NCBI GenBank assembly: GCA_030715195.1 | Contig: JAUYVI010000009.1 | Location: 1 to 64,000 of the forward strand | Origin: Dongia sedimenti | GTDB taxonomy: Bacteria; Pseudomonadota; Alphaproteobacteria; Dongiales; Dongiaceae | Direction: 5' to 3' | Length of the DNA: 64,000 nucleotides | In this document: piece after piece, positions 37,126-45,992 of the stretch | Layout of the letters: each line of letters begins with the position of its first letter | Numbering within the stretch: the stretch's first letter is position 1 | Notes under the pieces: model-generated | What the model saw: the letters and a program-made list of their open reading frames with translations, nothing else | What the model was told of the DNA's origin: nothing | Database searches by the model: none | Position numbers and translations under genes: made by a program

Positions 37126-38399
37126 CGTGCGAGCAGGGCACGGACATCGGTGGTCATCGCGGCCAAAGCGACGTCGGGCTCGATCTGCTGCAGGATGACC
37201 GAGCGCATGTGGTCGATCAGGACCTTCGTGATCTTGCGCCCGTTCTCGCCGGGGAAGGCGTACCAGCCGTCGAGGAGTGGCAGCGTCTCGACCACCGGTT
37301 TAATGTTGGGGCGTTCGGCAAAGAGCGGGGCGAGTCCGTTCGGGTCCGTGGCGACGCGGCTGTTCGCCACCATGTAGCCGCTGTTCCGGGCGATGATCGT
37401 CTGGCCCTCGGCACCCGCCGCGAACTTGAGAAACTCCCAGGCGGCCTTGCGGCGCTCCGGCTCTTTCGCAAAGACAACCCCCAGGGCGCCGCCTGCCGGC
37501 AGGTGCGCGTTCGGGCTCAGCAGCGGGAAGCGGACGGTGGCGAGCTGGAACCGGCCGGCGGACTGCTTCTCGAAGATACCGAGGCTGCTGCTGGAATCCG
37601 CCAGGATGCCGAGCTTGCCGGAGGCAAAGAGCTGTCGCACCTGATCGCGCGGCATGTCGACCTTCGATTGGCCGGCCACGCCGAACGATTTCAGCAGCTG
37701 CATCGCCTTGAGGCCCTCGGCGCCGGCGAAGCCGACATCCGTCTCGTCCGCGTTCATCACGCCGACGCCTTGGCTTTCCATCAAGGCGATCCAGAACCAG
37801 TCGGCCTGATCATAGGTAAAATAGGCGCCGAGGGTGCTGGTCGCGGGATCGTTGATCTTACGGGCGAGTTCGAGGATCCCGTCCCAGTCGGTCGGCAGTT
37901 TTGCCGGATCGCCGCCGGTCTTCTTCACGAGGTCGAGATTGAAGAAGATGACCGGGGTAGAGACCAGCAGTCCGAGGCCATGGACCTTGCCGCCGACCCG
38001 GCCGATCGACGCGACCGACGGCGAGAGCGTGGTCTGCGGCGATGCCATCTCGGCTTCGAGCTCGCTGTCCAGCGCGACCGCCATGCCGCGGTCGGCATAG
38101 AGCCGCAATGTGCTGTTGCCCTGGATCGAGACGTCGGCGAGCTCGCCGGTCAGGCTGTCGCGCAAGGTTGCATCGACCAGCGCATTGTAGTCGCGCTGCG
38201 TGGCGTCGATGGCGATGGAGATGCCGGGATGCTTGGCCTCGAACGCCTGGCCCATCAGCCGATACATGTCGGCTTGGGTCGATGGCGCCGCGGTGACGCG
38301 AAGCTTGATCGCTTGCTGTGCCCGCGCCGGAACGTGGGCCAGCAGGGCCGCCGCGCCGGCAGCGGTTGCGAGAAAATGCCGTCGACCGACAACTGTCAT
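37122..38399 (-). CDS. ABC transporter substrate-binding protein 2
   Basis: 425 aa. Twin-arginine-like signal (GRRHFLATAAGAAALLAHVP) then a family 1 solute-binding fold with DWDGILELARKIN, ADSSSSLGIFEKQSAGRF and WYAFPGENGRKI. The ATG at 38399 follows GAGGACATT and starts the signal peptide; an upstream ATG at 38450 is less likely. First gene of the minus-strand operon, downstream of the shared 74-bp element at 38491. Confidence 0.9.
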   Translation of the reverse strand: MTVVGRRHFLATAAGAAALLAHVPARAQQAIKLRVTAAPSTQADMYRLMGQAFEAKHPGISIAIDATQRDYNALVDATLRDSLTGELADVSIQGNSTLRLYADRGMAVALDSELEAEMASPQTTLSPSVASIGRVGGKVHGLGLLVSTPVIFFNLDLVKKTGGDPAKLPTDWDGILELARKINDPATSTLGAYFTYDQADWFWIALMESQGVGVMNADETDVGFAGAEGLKAMQLLKSFGVAGQSKVDMPRDQVRQLFASGKLGILADSSSSLGIFEKQSAGRFQLATVRFPLLSPNAHLPAGGALGVVFAKEPERRKAAWEFLKFAAGAEGQTIIARNSGYMVANSRVATDPNGLAPLFAERPNIKPVVETLPLLDGWYAFPGENGRKITKVLIDHMRSVILQQIEPDVALAAMTTDVRALLAR

Positions 38400-38490
38400 A
38401 ATGTCCTCGTTGCGTGATGTTGGGATGGTGTCTTGTGATTCATTGCCCATAGACCGCCCCTCTTGCGCCGGTCCGGAAAACCGGATGCCG

Positions 38491-38564
38491 ATCTATCGCA
38501 TTGCTTCGCTACAGAGGGATGATGTTCATCGGGAAATTCGATATAAACGCAGCGAAACGCGATG
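38491..38564 (+). promoter_or_regulatory. Shared 74-bp upstream element, copy 1 (probable LysR operator/promoter)
   Basis: 59 of 74 bases match the reverse complement of 41731-41804 without gaps, including GATCGGGAAATTCGAT-type sequence. The dyad TCG-N7-CGA fits a LysR T-N11-A box. It lies between the binding-protein operon (minus) and the LysR gene (plus). The element has the same orientation relative to this operon as copy 2 has to the ABC ATPase operon. Confidence 0.75.
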
Positions 38565-38596
38565 ATGATTCAGCCCTGGTTCGAGGACGGTCCCGC

Positions 38597-39514
38597 ATGA
38601 CGGATGATATGACGGAGGAGAAAGCGCTGTCGCTCAACGCCGTGCGTGCTTTCGTTCAGATCGCGCGCGAACGCAGCGTCACGCGTGCGGCGCGGAGCCT
38701 GGATATCACCCAGAGCTCGGTCAGCCGCCACCTCGCCGTGCTCGAGAGCTATCTCGGTGCCACACTGATCGAGCGGCGCGGACGCCATACCGAGCTCACC
38801 GAGTTCGGGCGCCTGTTCGCCGACGCCGTCGCCGAGCCGCTCGATACTATCCTGTTCACCGCGCAGCGGATGAGGCGTCGCGACCGGACCGAGGCGAACC
38901 GTCTGGTCGTGCGCACCTCGCTTTCCACCTTCGCCTATACGCTGCTGATCCCGCACCTGCAGGAGTTTTCGAGCGAGATGGGCGGTGCGGTCGTCGATGT
39001 CATCAGCTCGCTGTCCATGCCGTCCACGACTGATGGCTTCGACGTGCTCCTGACGCGCGATCTCTCTTTATCCGAACCGTCGGACCGTTGGGATGTCTAT
39101 GAGGAGCAGTTGGTTTGCGTCGGTGCGCCGCAACACGTCGCCGGGCGCGGCCTCGCGACACTCCGGTCCATGCCCGTTCTCGCGATCACGTCGCGACCGG
39201 ACATCCTGCCGGCCTGGTTGCGGGCGATAGACCTCAAGATATCCGACATCCGGCCCGGTGCGCGCTACGACCACCACTATCTCGCCTTGCCGGCCGTCAC
39301 CACGGGCCGGTGTCTGCTGGTGGCGCCGGAAATCGTGGTCAGTGACCTCATCCGCCAGAAACTGCTGGAGGTATTGCCTGGCTCCCGCGCGCGGAGCGGC
39401 ATGCACTATCGTGCCTATGCGATCGACCGGAGCCGCAATCCCGATCTCGCTCGCGCCTTCTGCCGTTGGCTCGCGCGGCTGTGCAAGACGATCGGGGCAC
39501 CGGATCCGGTCTGA
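38597..39514 (+). CDS. LysR-family regulator, likely of phosphonoalanine catabolism
   Basis: 305 aa. An N-terminal winged helix (VRAFVQIARERSVTRAARSL, DITQSSVSRHLAVLE) and a periplasmic-binding-like effector domain. The ATG at 38597 was chosen because the upstream frame translates the conserved 74-bp element and has no protein-like character. It is divergent from the binding-protein operon and is followed by the transaminase and phosphonopyruvate hydrolase genes, as in the Variovorax Pal2 locus as I recall it. It probably acts at the two 74-bp elements. Confidence 0.85.
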   Translation: MTDDMTEEKALSLNAVRAFVQIARERSVTRAARSLDITQSSVSRHLAVLESYLGATLIERRGRHTELTEFGRLFADAVAEPLDTILFTAQRMRRRDRTEANRLVVRTSLSTFAYTLLIPHLQEFSSEMGGAVVDVISSLSMPSTTDGFDVLLTRDLSLSEPSDRWDVYEEQLVCVGAPQHVAGRGLATLRSMPVLAITSRPDILPAWLRAIDLKISDIRPGARYDHHYLALPAVTTGRCLLVAPEIVVSDLIRQKLLEVLPGSRARSGMHYRAYAIDRSRNPDLARAFCRWLARLCKTIGAPDPV

Positions 39515-39641
39515 AACTATCGCAATAAGCGATGATTCTGCCTCGTCCGTGAGATGACGGGACTGGCAGGTTATTCCCCGCCCGGTTAGGAGCAGCGCCT
39601 GCGGCGCACCGCCGTTCGAAATCCAATCCACGGGGAACTGC

Positions 39642-40841
39642 GTGACCATTGTTGCCGAACGGCTCAAAACCGTCCGTGAGTCAGAGACCAAGGCCATGAC
39701 CGCGCGTGCGCGTGCGCTGCGCGCATCGGGCGTCGATGTGATTACGCTCAGCCAGGGTGAGCCCGATTTCGCCACGCCGGCGGCGATCTGCGAAGCCGGC
39801 ATCCGCGCGATCCAGGACGGACATACGAAATACACGCCGGTCGCGGGCATCGCCCCCTTGCGGGAGGCAATCCGACAAAAGTTCAGGCGCGATCACGGCC
39901 TCGACTATGGACTGGATCAGATCACCGTCGGCTGCGGCGCCAAGCAGGTGGTGTTCAATGCCTTCTTCGCCAGTCTCGATGCAGGCGACGAGGTGATCGT
40001 TCCGACACCTTGCTGGGTCTCTTATCCCGACATGGTGAAGCTGGCTGGCGGAAATCCCGTGCTGGTCCCTTGCGATGAGGCGCAAGGATTCAAGCTGCGC
40101 CCGGATTCGCTCGAACAGGCGATCACGCCGCGGACGAAATGGCTGCTGCTGAACTCTCCCGCAAACCCGACCGGCGCCGTCTATGGCCGGGACGAGCTTG
40201 CCGCGCTTGCGGCAGTGATCCGGCGATATCCGCGCATCCATGTCCTCTCCGACGATATCTATGAGAAGCTGATCTATGACGCGGTCTTCAGCACGATCGC
40301 CGAGGCGGCACCCGATCTCCTCGACCGGACGCTGACCGTCAACGGCGTTTCGAAGTCCGATGCGATGACCGGCTGGCGCGTGGGCTATGGCGCCGGGCCG
40401 CGTCCGCTGATCCAAGCGATCAACCTGATCCAGAGCCAGACCTCGTCGCATACGAGTTCCGTCTCTCAGCACGCCGCCCTCGCGGCCATTTCCGGCGATC
40501 AAAGCCATCTCGCGGCCTTCGTCGCTGCTTTCCGACAGCGGCGCGATCTCGTCGTCGGCCGACTGAATGAGGCGGACGGACTCCGCTGCAGCATGCCCGA
40601 AGGGGCATTCTATGCCTTTGTCTCCTGCGCCGGTCTGATCGGTCGCAAGACCCCAGCTGGCGCTGTCATTGCGACCGATACGGATTTCGCGATGTACCTG
40701 CTCGAGGAGGTGGGTGTGGCGGTCGTGCCGGGCAGCGGCTTTCTCGCTTCGCCCTATATCCGCGTGTCCTTCGCCGCCGCGCCCGAGATGCTGGCCAGTG
40801 CGATGGACCGGATCACCGCTGCCTGCAAGGCCCTTTCCTGA
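39642..40841 (+). CDS. Class I aminotransferase, probable phosphonoalanine transaminase
   Basis: 399 aa from a GTG start. Motifs: LSQGEPDFATPAAI, NSPANPTGAVYGRDE, SDDIYEKLIY and PLP-lysine segment VNGVSKSDAMTGWRVGY. It belongs to the AspC family. Its stop is 11 bp before the palA start, so the two are co-translated. PalA needs phosphonopyruvate, which a transaminase makes from 2-amino-3-phosphonopropionate. The specific substrate is inferred from this pairing. Confidence 0.82.
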   Translation: MTIVAERLKTVRESETKAMTARARALRASGVDVITLSQGEPDFATPAAICEAGIRAIQDGHTKYTPVAGIAPLREAIRQKFRRDHGLDYGLDQITVGCGAKQVVFNAFFASLDAGDEVIVPTPCWVSYPDMVKLAGGNPVLVPCDEAQGFKLRPDSLEQAITPRTKWLLLNSPANPTGAVYGRDELAALAAVIRRYPRIHVLSDDIYEKLIYDAVFSTIAEAAPDLLDRTLTVNGVSKSDAMTGWRVGYGAGPRPLIQAINLIQSQTSSHTSSVSQHAALAAISGDQSHLAAFVAAFRQRRDLVVGRLNEADGLRCSMPEGAFYAFVSCAGLIGRKTPAGAVIATDTDFAMYLLEEVGVAVVPGSGFLASPYIRVSFAAAPEMLASAMDRITAACKALS

Positions 40842-40852
40842 AGGAGTTGTTT

Positions 40853-41725
40853 GTGAGCAAAGCCAGTCTTCTGCGGGCCCGCATGGCCGAGCGAGGGCTC
40901 GTCCATATCATGGCTGCGCATAGCCCGCTCTCCGCCATCCTGGCGGAGGAGGCGGGCTTCGACGGGCTGTGGGCGTCCGGCTTCGAACTCTCGGCGCTGT
41001 ATGGGCTGCCGGACATGAGCCTGACCAGCATGACACAGCATCTCGACATGCTGCGCGCGATCGCCGGCTGCTCGTCGCTGCCGATCGTCGCCGATATCGA
41101 TACCGGCTACGGCAACGCGATCAACGTCATCCATGCGATCCGCGAATACGAACGGGCCGGCGCCGCCGCGGTTGTCATCGAGGACAAGACCTTCCCGAAG
41201 GTGACCAGCCTCGTCGCCGGCGGCCGGCAGGAATTGGTGACGATAGAGGAGTTCCAGGGCAAGATCGCCGCAGCGGTCGCGAGCCGGCAGGATCCGGCGC
41301 TGCTGGTCATCGCCCGCACCGAAGCGCTGATTGCCGGGCTGGGCGAAGCCGAGGCGCTCAAGCGTGCACAGGCCTATGTCGCGGCTGGCGCCGACATGAT
41401 CCTCATTCACTCGAAGAAGAAGGATCCCTCGGAGATCGAGAGCTTTGCGCGCGGCTGGACGGGCGCGGTGCCGCTGGTCGTCGTTCCGAACGCCTATCCC
41501 GAGCTCGACGCCGAGCGCATTCGCGCCCTCGGAACCATTCGCATGGTGATCTACGGCAATTACGCGATTCGCGCGGCGGTCACCGCCATGCAGCAGGCAT
41601 TTCGCCGCATCGTCGCGGATGGCGGTGTGCAATCCGTGCACAAGGACATGGTCCCCGTTGAGGAAATCTTCCGGCTCCAGGGTATGGATCGCATCAAGGC
41701 GGATGAGAAGCGCTTCCTGCGCTGA
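40853..41725 (+). CDS. palA: Phosphonopyruvate hydrolase
   Basis: 290 aa, PEP mutase/isocitrate lyase superfamily. It cleaves the C-P bond of phosphonopyruvate to pyruvate and phosphate. The gating loop reads EDKTFPKVTS (110-119). PEP mutases have Asn at the position occupied here by Thr118; in the Variovorax Pal2 enzyme this residue is also Thr118, so the call is hydrolase, not mutase. IMAAHSPLSA, ADIDTGYGNA and GRQELVTIEEFQGKIAAA also match that enzyme as I remember it. The GTG at 40853 has AAGGAG six bases before it; the TTG at 40847 touches the ribosome site and is rejected. Confidence 0.9.
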   Translation: MSKASLLRARMAERGLVHIMAAHSPLSAILAEEAGFDGLWASGFELSALYGLPDMSLTSMTQHLDMLRAIAGCSSLPIVADIDTGYGNAINVIHAIREYERAGAAAVVIEDKTFPKVTSLVAGGRQELVTIEEFQGKIAAAVASRQDPALLVIARTEALIAGLGEAEALKRAQAYVAAGADMILIHSKKKDPSEIESFARGWTGAVPLVVVPNAYPELDAERIRALGTIRMVIYGNYAIRAAVTAMQQAFRRIVADGGVQSVHKDMVPVEEIFRLQGMDRIKADEKRFLR

Positions 41726-41730
41726 GGAAA

Positions 41731-41804
41731 CATCGCGATTTGCGTCACTTCCATCGAATTTCCCGATCAGCATCATCGGTCTGTAGCAAAGCGATGCCAT
41801 AGAT
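41731..41804 (-). promoter_or_regulatory. Shared 74-bp upstream element, copy 2
   Basis: Reverse complement matches 38491-38564 at 59/74 positions without gaps, with an identical GGGAAATTCG block and a conserved GCTACAGA-x2-GATGATG block. It begins 6 bp after the palA stop and ends 29 bp before the ABC ATPase start. It therefore probably carries the promoter of the transporter operon under the same regulator as the LysR gene and the minus operon. Confidence 0.75.
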
Positions 41805-41833
41805 CTACAACGGCAAAACCTGCGGGGAAGACG

Positions 41834-43009
41834 ATGGCAACGGTCTCGATCGACACGATCAGCAAGCGATACGGAGAGACCGTCGTTCTGCGCGACGTCT
41901 CGCTGTCGATCGGCGACGGAGAGTTCTTGACGCTGCTCGGGCCGTCGGGATGCGGCAAGTCGACGCTGCTCCGGATCATCGCCGGACTCGAGGTGCATGA
42001 CGGCGGATCGGTTTCGATCGGCGAGCGTGTCGTCGACCACCTCAGACCGAAGCTGCGCGACGTTGCGATGGTGTTCCAATCCTATGCGCTCTATCCGCAT
42101 ATGACCGTCGCCGGAAACATGGCCCTGCCGCTGCGCATGCGCCGGCTGCGGGCTTGGCAGCGGCTGCCGCTGGTTGGCCGGATGCTGCCCGGCACGCGCA
42201 AAGCCGATGCCGAGATCGAGACGGAAGTCAGCCGCACCGCGAAGGCGCTCGGTATCGGTCATCTGCTCGGGCGCAAGCCGGGACAGCTTTCCGGCGGCCA
42301 GCGCCAGCGCGTCGCCGTCGGTCGCGCCATGGTGCGCCGGCCGGCCATCTTCCTCATGGACGAGCCGCTATCGAACCTGGATGCCAAGCTCCGGGTGCAG
42401 ATGCGCGCTGAAATCAAGGAACTGCACCAGCGGCTCGGCATCACGTTCATTTATGTCACGCACGACCAAGCGGAGGCTATGACGCTCTCCGACCGGGTTG
42501 CCGTGATGCTCGACGGGGAATTGCTGCAAGTTGCCCCGCCGCAGGAGATATACGCCGATCCGGACGACCGACGCATCGCTGAGTTTATCGGCTCGCCGAA
42601 AATCAACATGCTCGATGCCATCGCGCGCGAGCATGGCCTGGTCGATGTCGCGGGGACCACGCTGGCGATCGAAGCCGATGCGCTTCCCGGCACGCCGCTC
42701 GCCCTCGGGATTCGTCCCGAGGCGTTTCAACTGACCGAATACGGGGGAACCGGCGCGCTGACCGGTGCGGTCCGCCTGGTCGAGCACATGGGTTCCGATC
42801 TCTTCGTCCATCTCGATCTACCGGGCGCGGATCACCCGCTCATCGCCCGCCTGCTCGCGGAGCGTGCTCCGACCATCACGCCTGGGCAGACGCTTCACCT
42901 CGGTGTTCGGCCGGACCGGGTGCTGCTGTTCGCTCCGGATGGGCGGCGTCTCAGGCCGCGCCGCGACGCCGTCGCGCCGGTAACGTCGCTCCGGGAGTAC
43001 GGCCGGTGA
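41834..43009 (+). CDS. ABC transporter ATP-binding protein, MalK/UgpC type
   Basis: 391 aa. Walker A GPSGCGKST (36-44), Q-loop VFQSYALYPHM, signature LSGGQRQRVAVGRAM, Walker B IFLMDEPLSNLDAKL, switch His in VTHDQAEAM, and a C-terminal TOBE-like domain. An insertion of about 20 residues (RLRAWQRLPLVGRMLPGTRK) precedes the signature region. It powers the only complete ABC importer in the window. Stop and start of the next gene overlap (GTGA). Confidence 0.94.
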   Translation: MATVSIDTISKRYGETVVLRDVSLSIGDGEFLTLLGPSGCGKSTLLRIIAGLEVHDGGSVSIGERVVDHLRPKLRDVAMVFQSYALYPHMTVAGNMALPLRMRRLRAWQRLPLVGRMLPGTRKADAEIETEVSRTAKALGIGHLLGRKPGQLSGGQRQRVAVGRAMVRRPAIFLMDEPLSNLDAKLRVQMRAEIKELHQRLGITFIYVTHDQAEAMTLSDRVAVMLDGELLQVAPPQEIYADPDDRRIAEFIGSPKINMLDAIAREHGLVDVAGTTLAIEADALPGTPLALGIRPEAFQLTEYGGTGALTGAVRLVEHMGSDLFVHLDLPGADHPLIARLLAERAPTITPGQTLHLGVRPDRVLLFAPDGRRLRPRRDAVAPVTSLREYGR

Positions 43010-43962
43010 GCGATGCCGCCAGGGCATTTCCCGGACAGACTTCTGCGCCCTCAGGTGCGCGGATGAAGAATAGAAGGCTCCGCTCCAACCGGTTGATGGA
43101 GACGCTGGCAGCCTGGGTACTGGTCGGTCCGGCCGTCGCGCTGCTCGTCGTGCTGTTCTTCGTTCCGGTCGGCGCCGTCTTTCTGATCGCGCTCACCGAC
43201 TGGCAATTCGGAGCCAGAACGCTCAATTTTATCGGGCTTGCAAATTTCCGCGAGGTGTTTTCGGATCCCGGCTTCAGGGCGTCGCTCGCCAACACGGTCA
43301 TCTACGTCCTGATCGTCGTGCCCGGCACCGTCCTGGCCGGCCTGCTCGTCGCACTGCTGATCGAGAGCGGAAAGAGCCTACGCACGTTTTATCGCGCCAT
43401 CCACTTCGTTCCCTTTATGGCAACGCTGACCGCCATGGCGATCGCCTGGGAGGCGCTGCTCCATCCCACCATCGGTCTCGTCAACCAGACGCTCGGCGCG
43501 CTCGGCCTGCCCACGGCCAACTGGCTGCGCGACGAAGCGACGGTGCTGCCTGTCCTCGCCGCCATCGGGATCTGGCAGAATCTCGGTTTTTCCATGGTGC
43601 TGTTCCTGGCCGGCCTGAAGAGCATCCCGCGGGATCTCTACGACGCAGCCGATATCGACGGCGCCGATTCTTGGCTCGATCGGCTGCGCACCGTGACGCT
43701 GCCGATGCTCGGCCCGGTGACGATGTTCGTGGTCATCGTGGTGGCGCTGCGCGCCTTCGAGGCCTTCGACACCGTCAAGGTCCTGACCCAGGGTGGGCCG
43801 GGTCATGCTTCCGAAGTGTTGCTCTTCACACTCTATCGGGAGAGCTTCGAATATCTGCGCACCGGCTACGGCGCGGCGGTCGCCGTCGTCTTTCTCGTCA
43901 TCGTCATGGTTCTTACGCTTTCACAGGCCCGCGTCATGGATAACAGGGTGCATTACCAATGA
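43006..43962 (+). CDS. ABC transporter permease 1, UgpA/MalF type
   Basis: 318 aa with six predicted membrane segments, the first at about residues 35-60. It carries the EAA-type loop DLYDAADIDGADSWLDRLRT followed by VTLPML. Starts with GTG overlapping the ATPase stop and ends overlapping the next start (ATGA at 43959), so the three transporter genes are translationally coupled. Inner membrane. Confidence 0.92.
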   Translation: MSDAARAFPGQTSAPSGARMKNRRLRSNRLMETLAAWVLVGPAVALLVVLFFVPVGAVFLIALTDWQFGARTLNFIGLANFREVFSDPGFRASLANTVIYVLIVVPGTVLAGLLVALLIESGKSLRTFYRAIHFVPFMATLTAMAIAWEALLHPTIGLVNQTLGALGLPTANWLRDEATVLPVLAAIGIWQNLGFSMVLFLAGLKSIPRDLYDAADIDGADSWLDRLRTVTLPMLGPVTMFVVIVVALRAFEAFDTVKVLTQGGPGHASEVLLFTLYRESFEYLRTGYGAAVAVVFLVIVMVLTLSQARVMDNRVHYQ

Positions 43963-44795
43963 GCGCCCGCCACTTCGTCCATCCGACGGCGATCCTGCGC
44001 CACGCGGCTTTGCTGAGTTCGGGTACGCTGATCCTGGTCCCGTTCGTGTGGATGCTCAGCCTGTCGCTCAAGCCGCCCGGCGAGATCTTCGGTGCGTCGT
44101 TTTCGCTGTTGCCGCACCATTGGTATGCCGTCGAGAACTATCAAAGGGCGCTGACCTCCGCGCCATTGCTGCGTTACATGGCCAACGGCCTCATCGTCTG
44201 CGCTGCCATCCTGGCGCTTCAAATCGCCGTCTGTGCGCCGGCGGGCTATGCACTGGCCAAGCTGCGCTTTAAGGGACGGGACGTGATCTTCGCCCTGGTG
44301 CTGATTGGTCTGCTGCTGCCCCACCAGGTGCTGTCGCTGCCGCTGTTCATTCTCGGCTACCAGCTCAACATCCTCAATACCTACGCTGCGCTCATTTTCC
44401 CCTACGTCGTTTCACCCTTCGGCATCTTCCTCTTTCGGCAGTTCTTCAAAACCATTCCCGACGACGTGGTCCATGCGGCACGTCTCGACGGGCTGCCGGA
44501 GATTTCGATCGTCTGGCGGATCATGGTGCCGATGGCACTGCCTGCGGTGATTGCGTTTTCGATCTTCTCCGTCGTCAGTCACTGGAACGACCTGTTCTGG
44601 CCGTTGATCGCCGTGCGTTCGGAAGAGCTGATGCCGCCGCCGCTCGGTATCATGGCTTTCAGGAACGAGGAGGCCGGCAACGACTATGGGCCGCTCATGG
44701 CCGCCGCGACTCTGGTCGTCCTTCCGCTCGTTCTCGCCTTCGTTGCCGCGCAGCGCTGGTTCGTCGAGGGATTGACCGGCGGCGCGGTCAAGTAA
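43959..44795 (+). CDS. ABC transporter permease 2, UgpE/MalG type
   Basis: 278 aa with six predicted membrane segments. EAA loop DDVVHAARLDGLPEISIVWR followed by IMVPMALPAV. Partner of permease 1. Followed after 31 bp by a MocR-type aminotransferase and then a binding protein, so the operon continues. Confidence 0.92.
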   Translation: MSARHFVHPTAILRHAALLSSGTLILVPFVWMLSLSLKPPGEIFGASFSLLPHHWYAVENYQRALTSAPLLRYMANGLIVCAAILALQIAVCAPAGYALAKLRFKGRDVIFALVLIGLLLPHQVLSLPLFILGYQLNILNTYAALIFPYVVSPFGIFLFRQFFKTIPDDVVHAARLDGLPEISIVWRIMVPMALPAVIAFSIFSVVSHWNDLFWPLIAVRSEELMPPPLGIMAFRNEEAGNDYGPLMAAATLVVLPLVLAFVAAQRWFVEGLTGGAVK

Positions 44796-44826
44796 GATTT
44801 CGAACCATCATCCGGAAAGCACACTT

Positions 44827-45942
44827 GTGAATCAGAATCCGATCGGCCTGGCACGAGCCATCCCACCGCGCGTGCCGGGCTTTGCCGAAGCTCTCAAGGA
44901 GACCTGGCAAGACCTCGCCGGTAAGGAAGACGGCGCCGACCCGTTATTCCGGGCGCACCGCTATGGCGGTACTGATGAGGATCATGCGGCGGGTCTGTCC
45001 TGGATCGGAACACGGGTGTCGCCGGCGCCAGATCCGGACAAAGTCACGGTCACCAACGGAACGATGAACAGCATCCTGCTGCTTTCGACTTCGCTCGTGG
45101 GGCAGGGGAATGTGCTCCTCACCGAAGAACTGACCTTTCCCCTCGTTCATACGCTCGCCGAGATGGTTGGCGTTCGGGTGGGCGGCGTTCGAATCGATGC
45201 CGCCGGGATGATCCCGGAGGATTTCGAGAAGAAGTGCCGGGATCTCAAGGCCAAGGCAGTCTACGTCAACTGCACGGTCCACAGTCCCACCGCCTATGTG
45301 ACGCCAGAGGAAAGGCGCCGTGAGATCGCCGCAATCGCACGCCGCCATGGCGTTCAGATCCTCGAAGACGATGCACAGGCGCTTTACCTCGATAATGCAC
45401 CGGCGTCTTTCGCGACGATCGCGCCGGAGATCACTTGGTACATGCTCGGGTTCTCGAAATACCTGAGCTCCGGCATTCGGATGTCTTATGTCGTTGCACC
45501 TTCGATGCGCGCGCTCGATCTCTTTCTGGAGCGGTTCCGGCCGATCACCACATGGCATCCAGCGCCGATTATCGCTGCGATGGTGACACGCTGGATCGAA
45601 ACCGGACGCGCCCACCAGCTACTAGACCAGGTGCGTGCCGAGGTGCGGCGCCGACAGGCGATCGCCTCGGAGGTTCTCTCCGGTATCGATGGCTATCGCG
45701 GCTCCTCCGCACTGCATTTCTGGTTGCCGGCACCCCCGGGCGTCGAAAGCACGGCGTTCAGCCGCGCGATCGGCGAGGCTGGCGTGACGGTGCGGCCGAG
45801 CCGGCTCTATGCGGGCGGGCTTGAACCACGCGTTCAAGGCATCCGCCCTGCGGTCGGCGAACCGGCGAGCGCGATGGAAGCGCGCCGGGCGCTCGGCGTT
45901 CTGCGTGAGGTTTATGACCGGCTCGACCGTCACCACGCATGA
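44827..45942 (+). CDS. MocR-type PLP aminotransferase, copy 2
   Basis: 371 aa from GTG. Motifs: VTNGTMNSILLLSTSLVGQG, HSPTAYVTPEERRR, ILEDDAQALYL and PLP-lysine segment LGFSKYLSSGIRMSYV. It lacks an N-terminal DNA-binding domain. More diverged from the other three copies (HSPTA replaces the usual QNPT). It sits between the permease and binding protein 3 in one operon. Confidence 0.86.
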   Translation: MNQNPIGLARAIPPRVPGFAEALKETWQDLAGKEDGADPLFRAHRYGGTDEDHAAGLSWIGTRVSPAPDPDKVTVTNGTMNSILLLSTSLVGQGNVLLTEELTFPLVHTLAEMVGVRVGGVRIDAAGMIPEDFEKKCRDLKAKAVYVNCTVHSPTAYVTPEERRREIAAIARRHGVQILEDDAQALYLDNAPASFATIAPEITWYMLGFSKYLSSGIRMSYVVAPSMRALDLFLERFRPITTWHPAPIIAAMVTRWIETGRAHQLLDQVRAEVRRRQAIASEVLSGIDGYRGSSALHFWLPAPPGVESTAFSRAIGEAGVTVRPSRLYAGGLEPRVQGIRPAVGEPASAMEARRALGVLREVYDRLDRHHA

Positions 45943-45992
45943 AGCTGCCGGTAGTCGGAAGCGAAACAACACACTCGGATGAGGATGGGGAA

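Noticed and set aside
38501-38596. N-terminal extension of the LysR protein from an ATG at 38501
   Set aside because: The extension is a translation of the conserved 74-bp non-coding element; the helix-turn-helix begins properly from 38597.
40853-41725. Assignment as PEP mutase (phosphonate biosynthesis)
   Set aside because: The mutase-specific Asn of EDKx5NS is Thr118, and no phosphonopyruvate decarboxylase or other biosynthetic gene is present.
40754-42262. A 502-codon minus-strand frame opposite palA and the ABC ATPase gene
   Set aside because: Runs antisense to clear enzymes and translates the shared 74-bp element; no protein family is recognisable.
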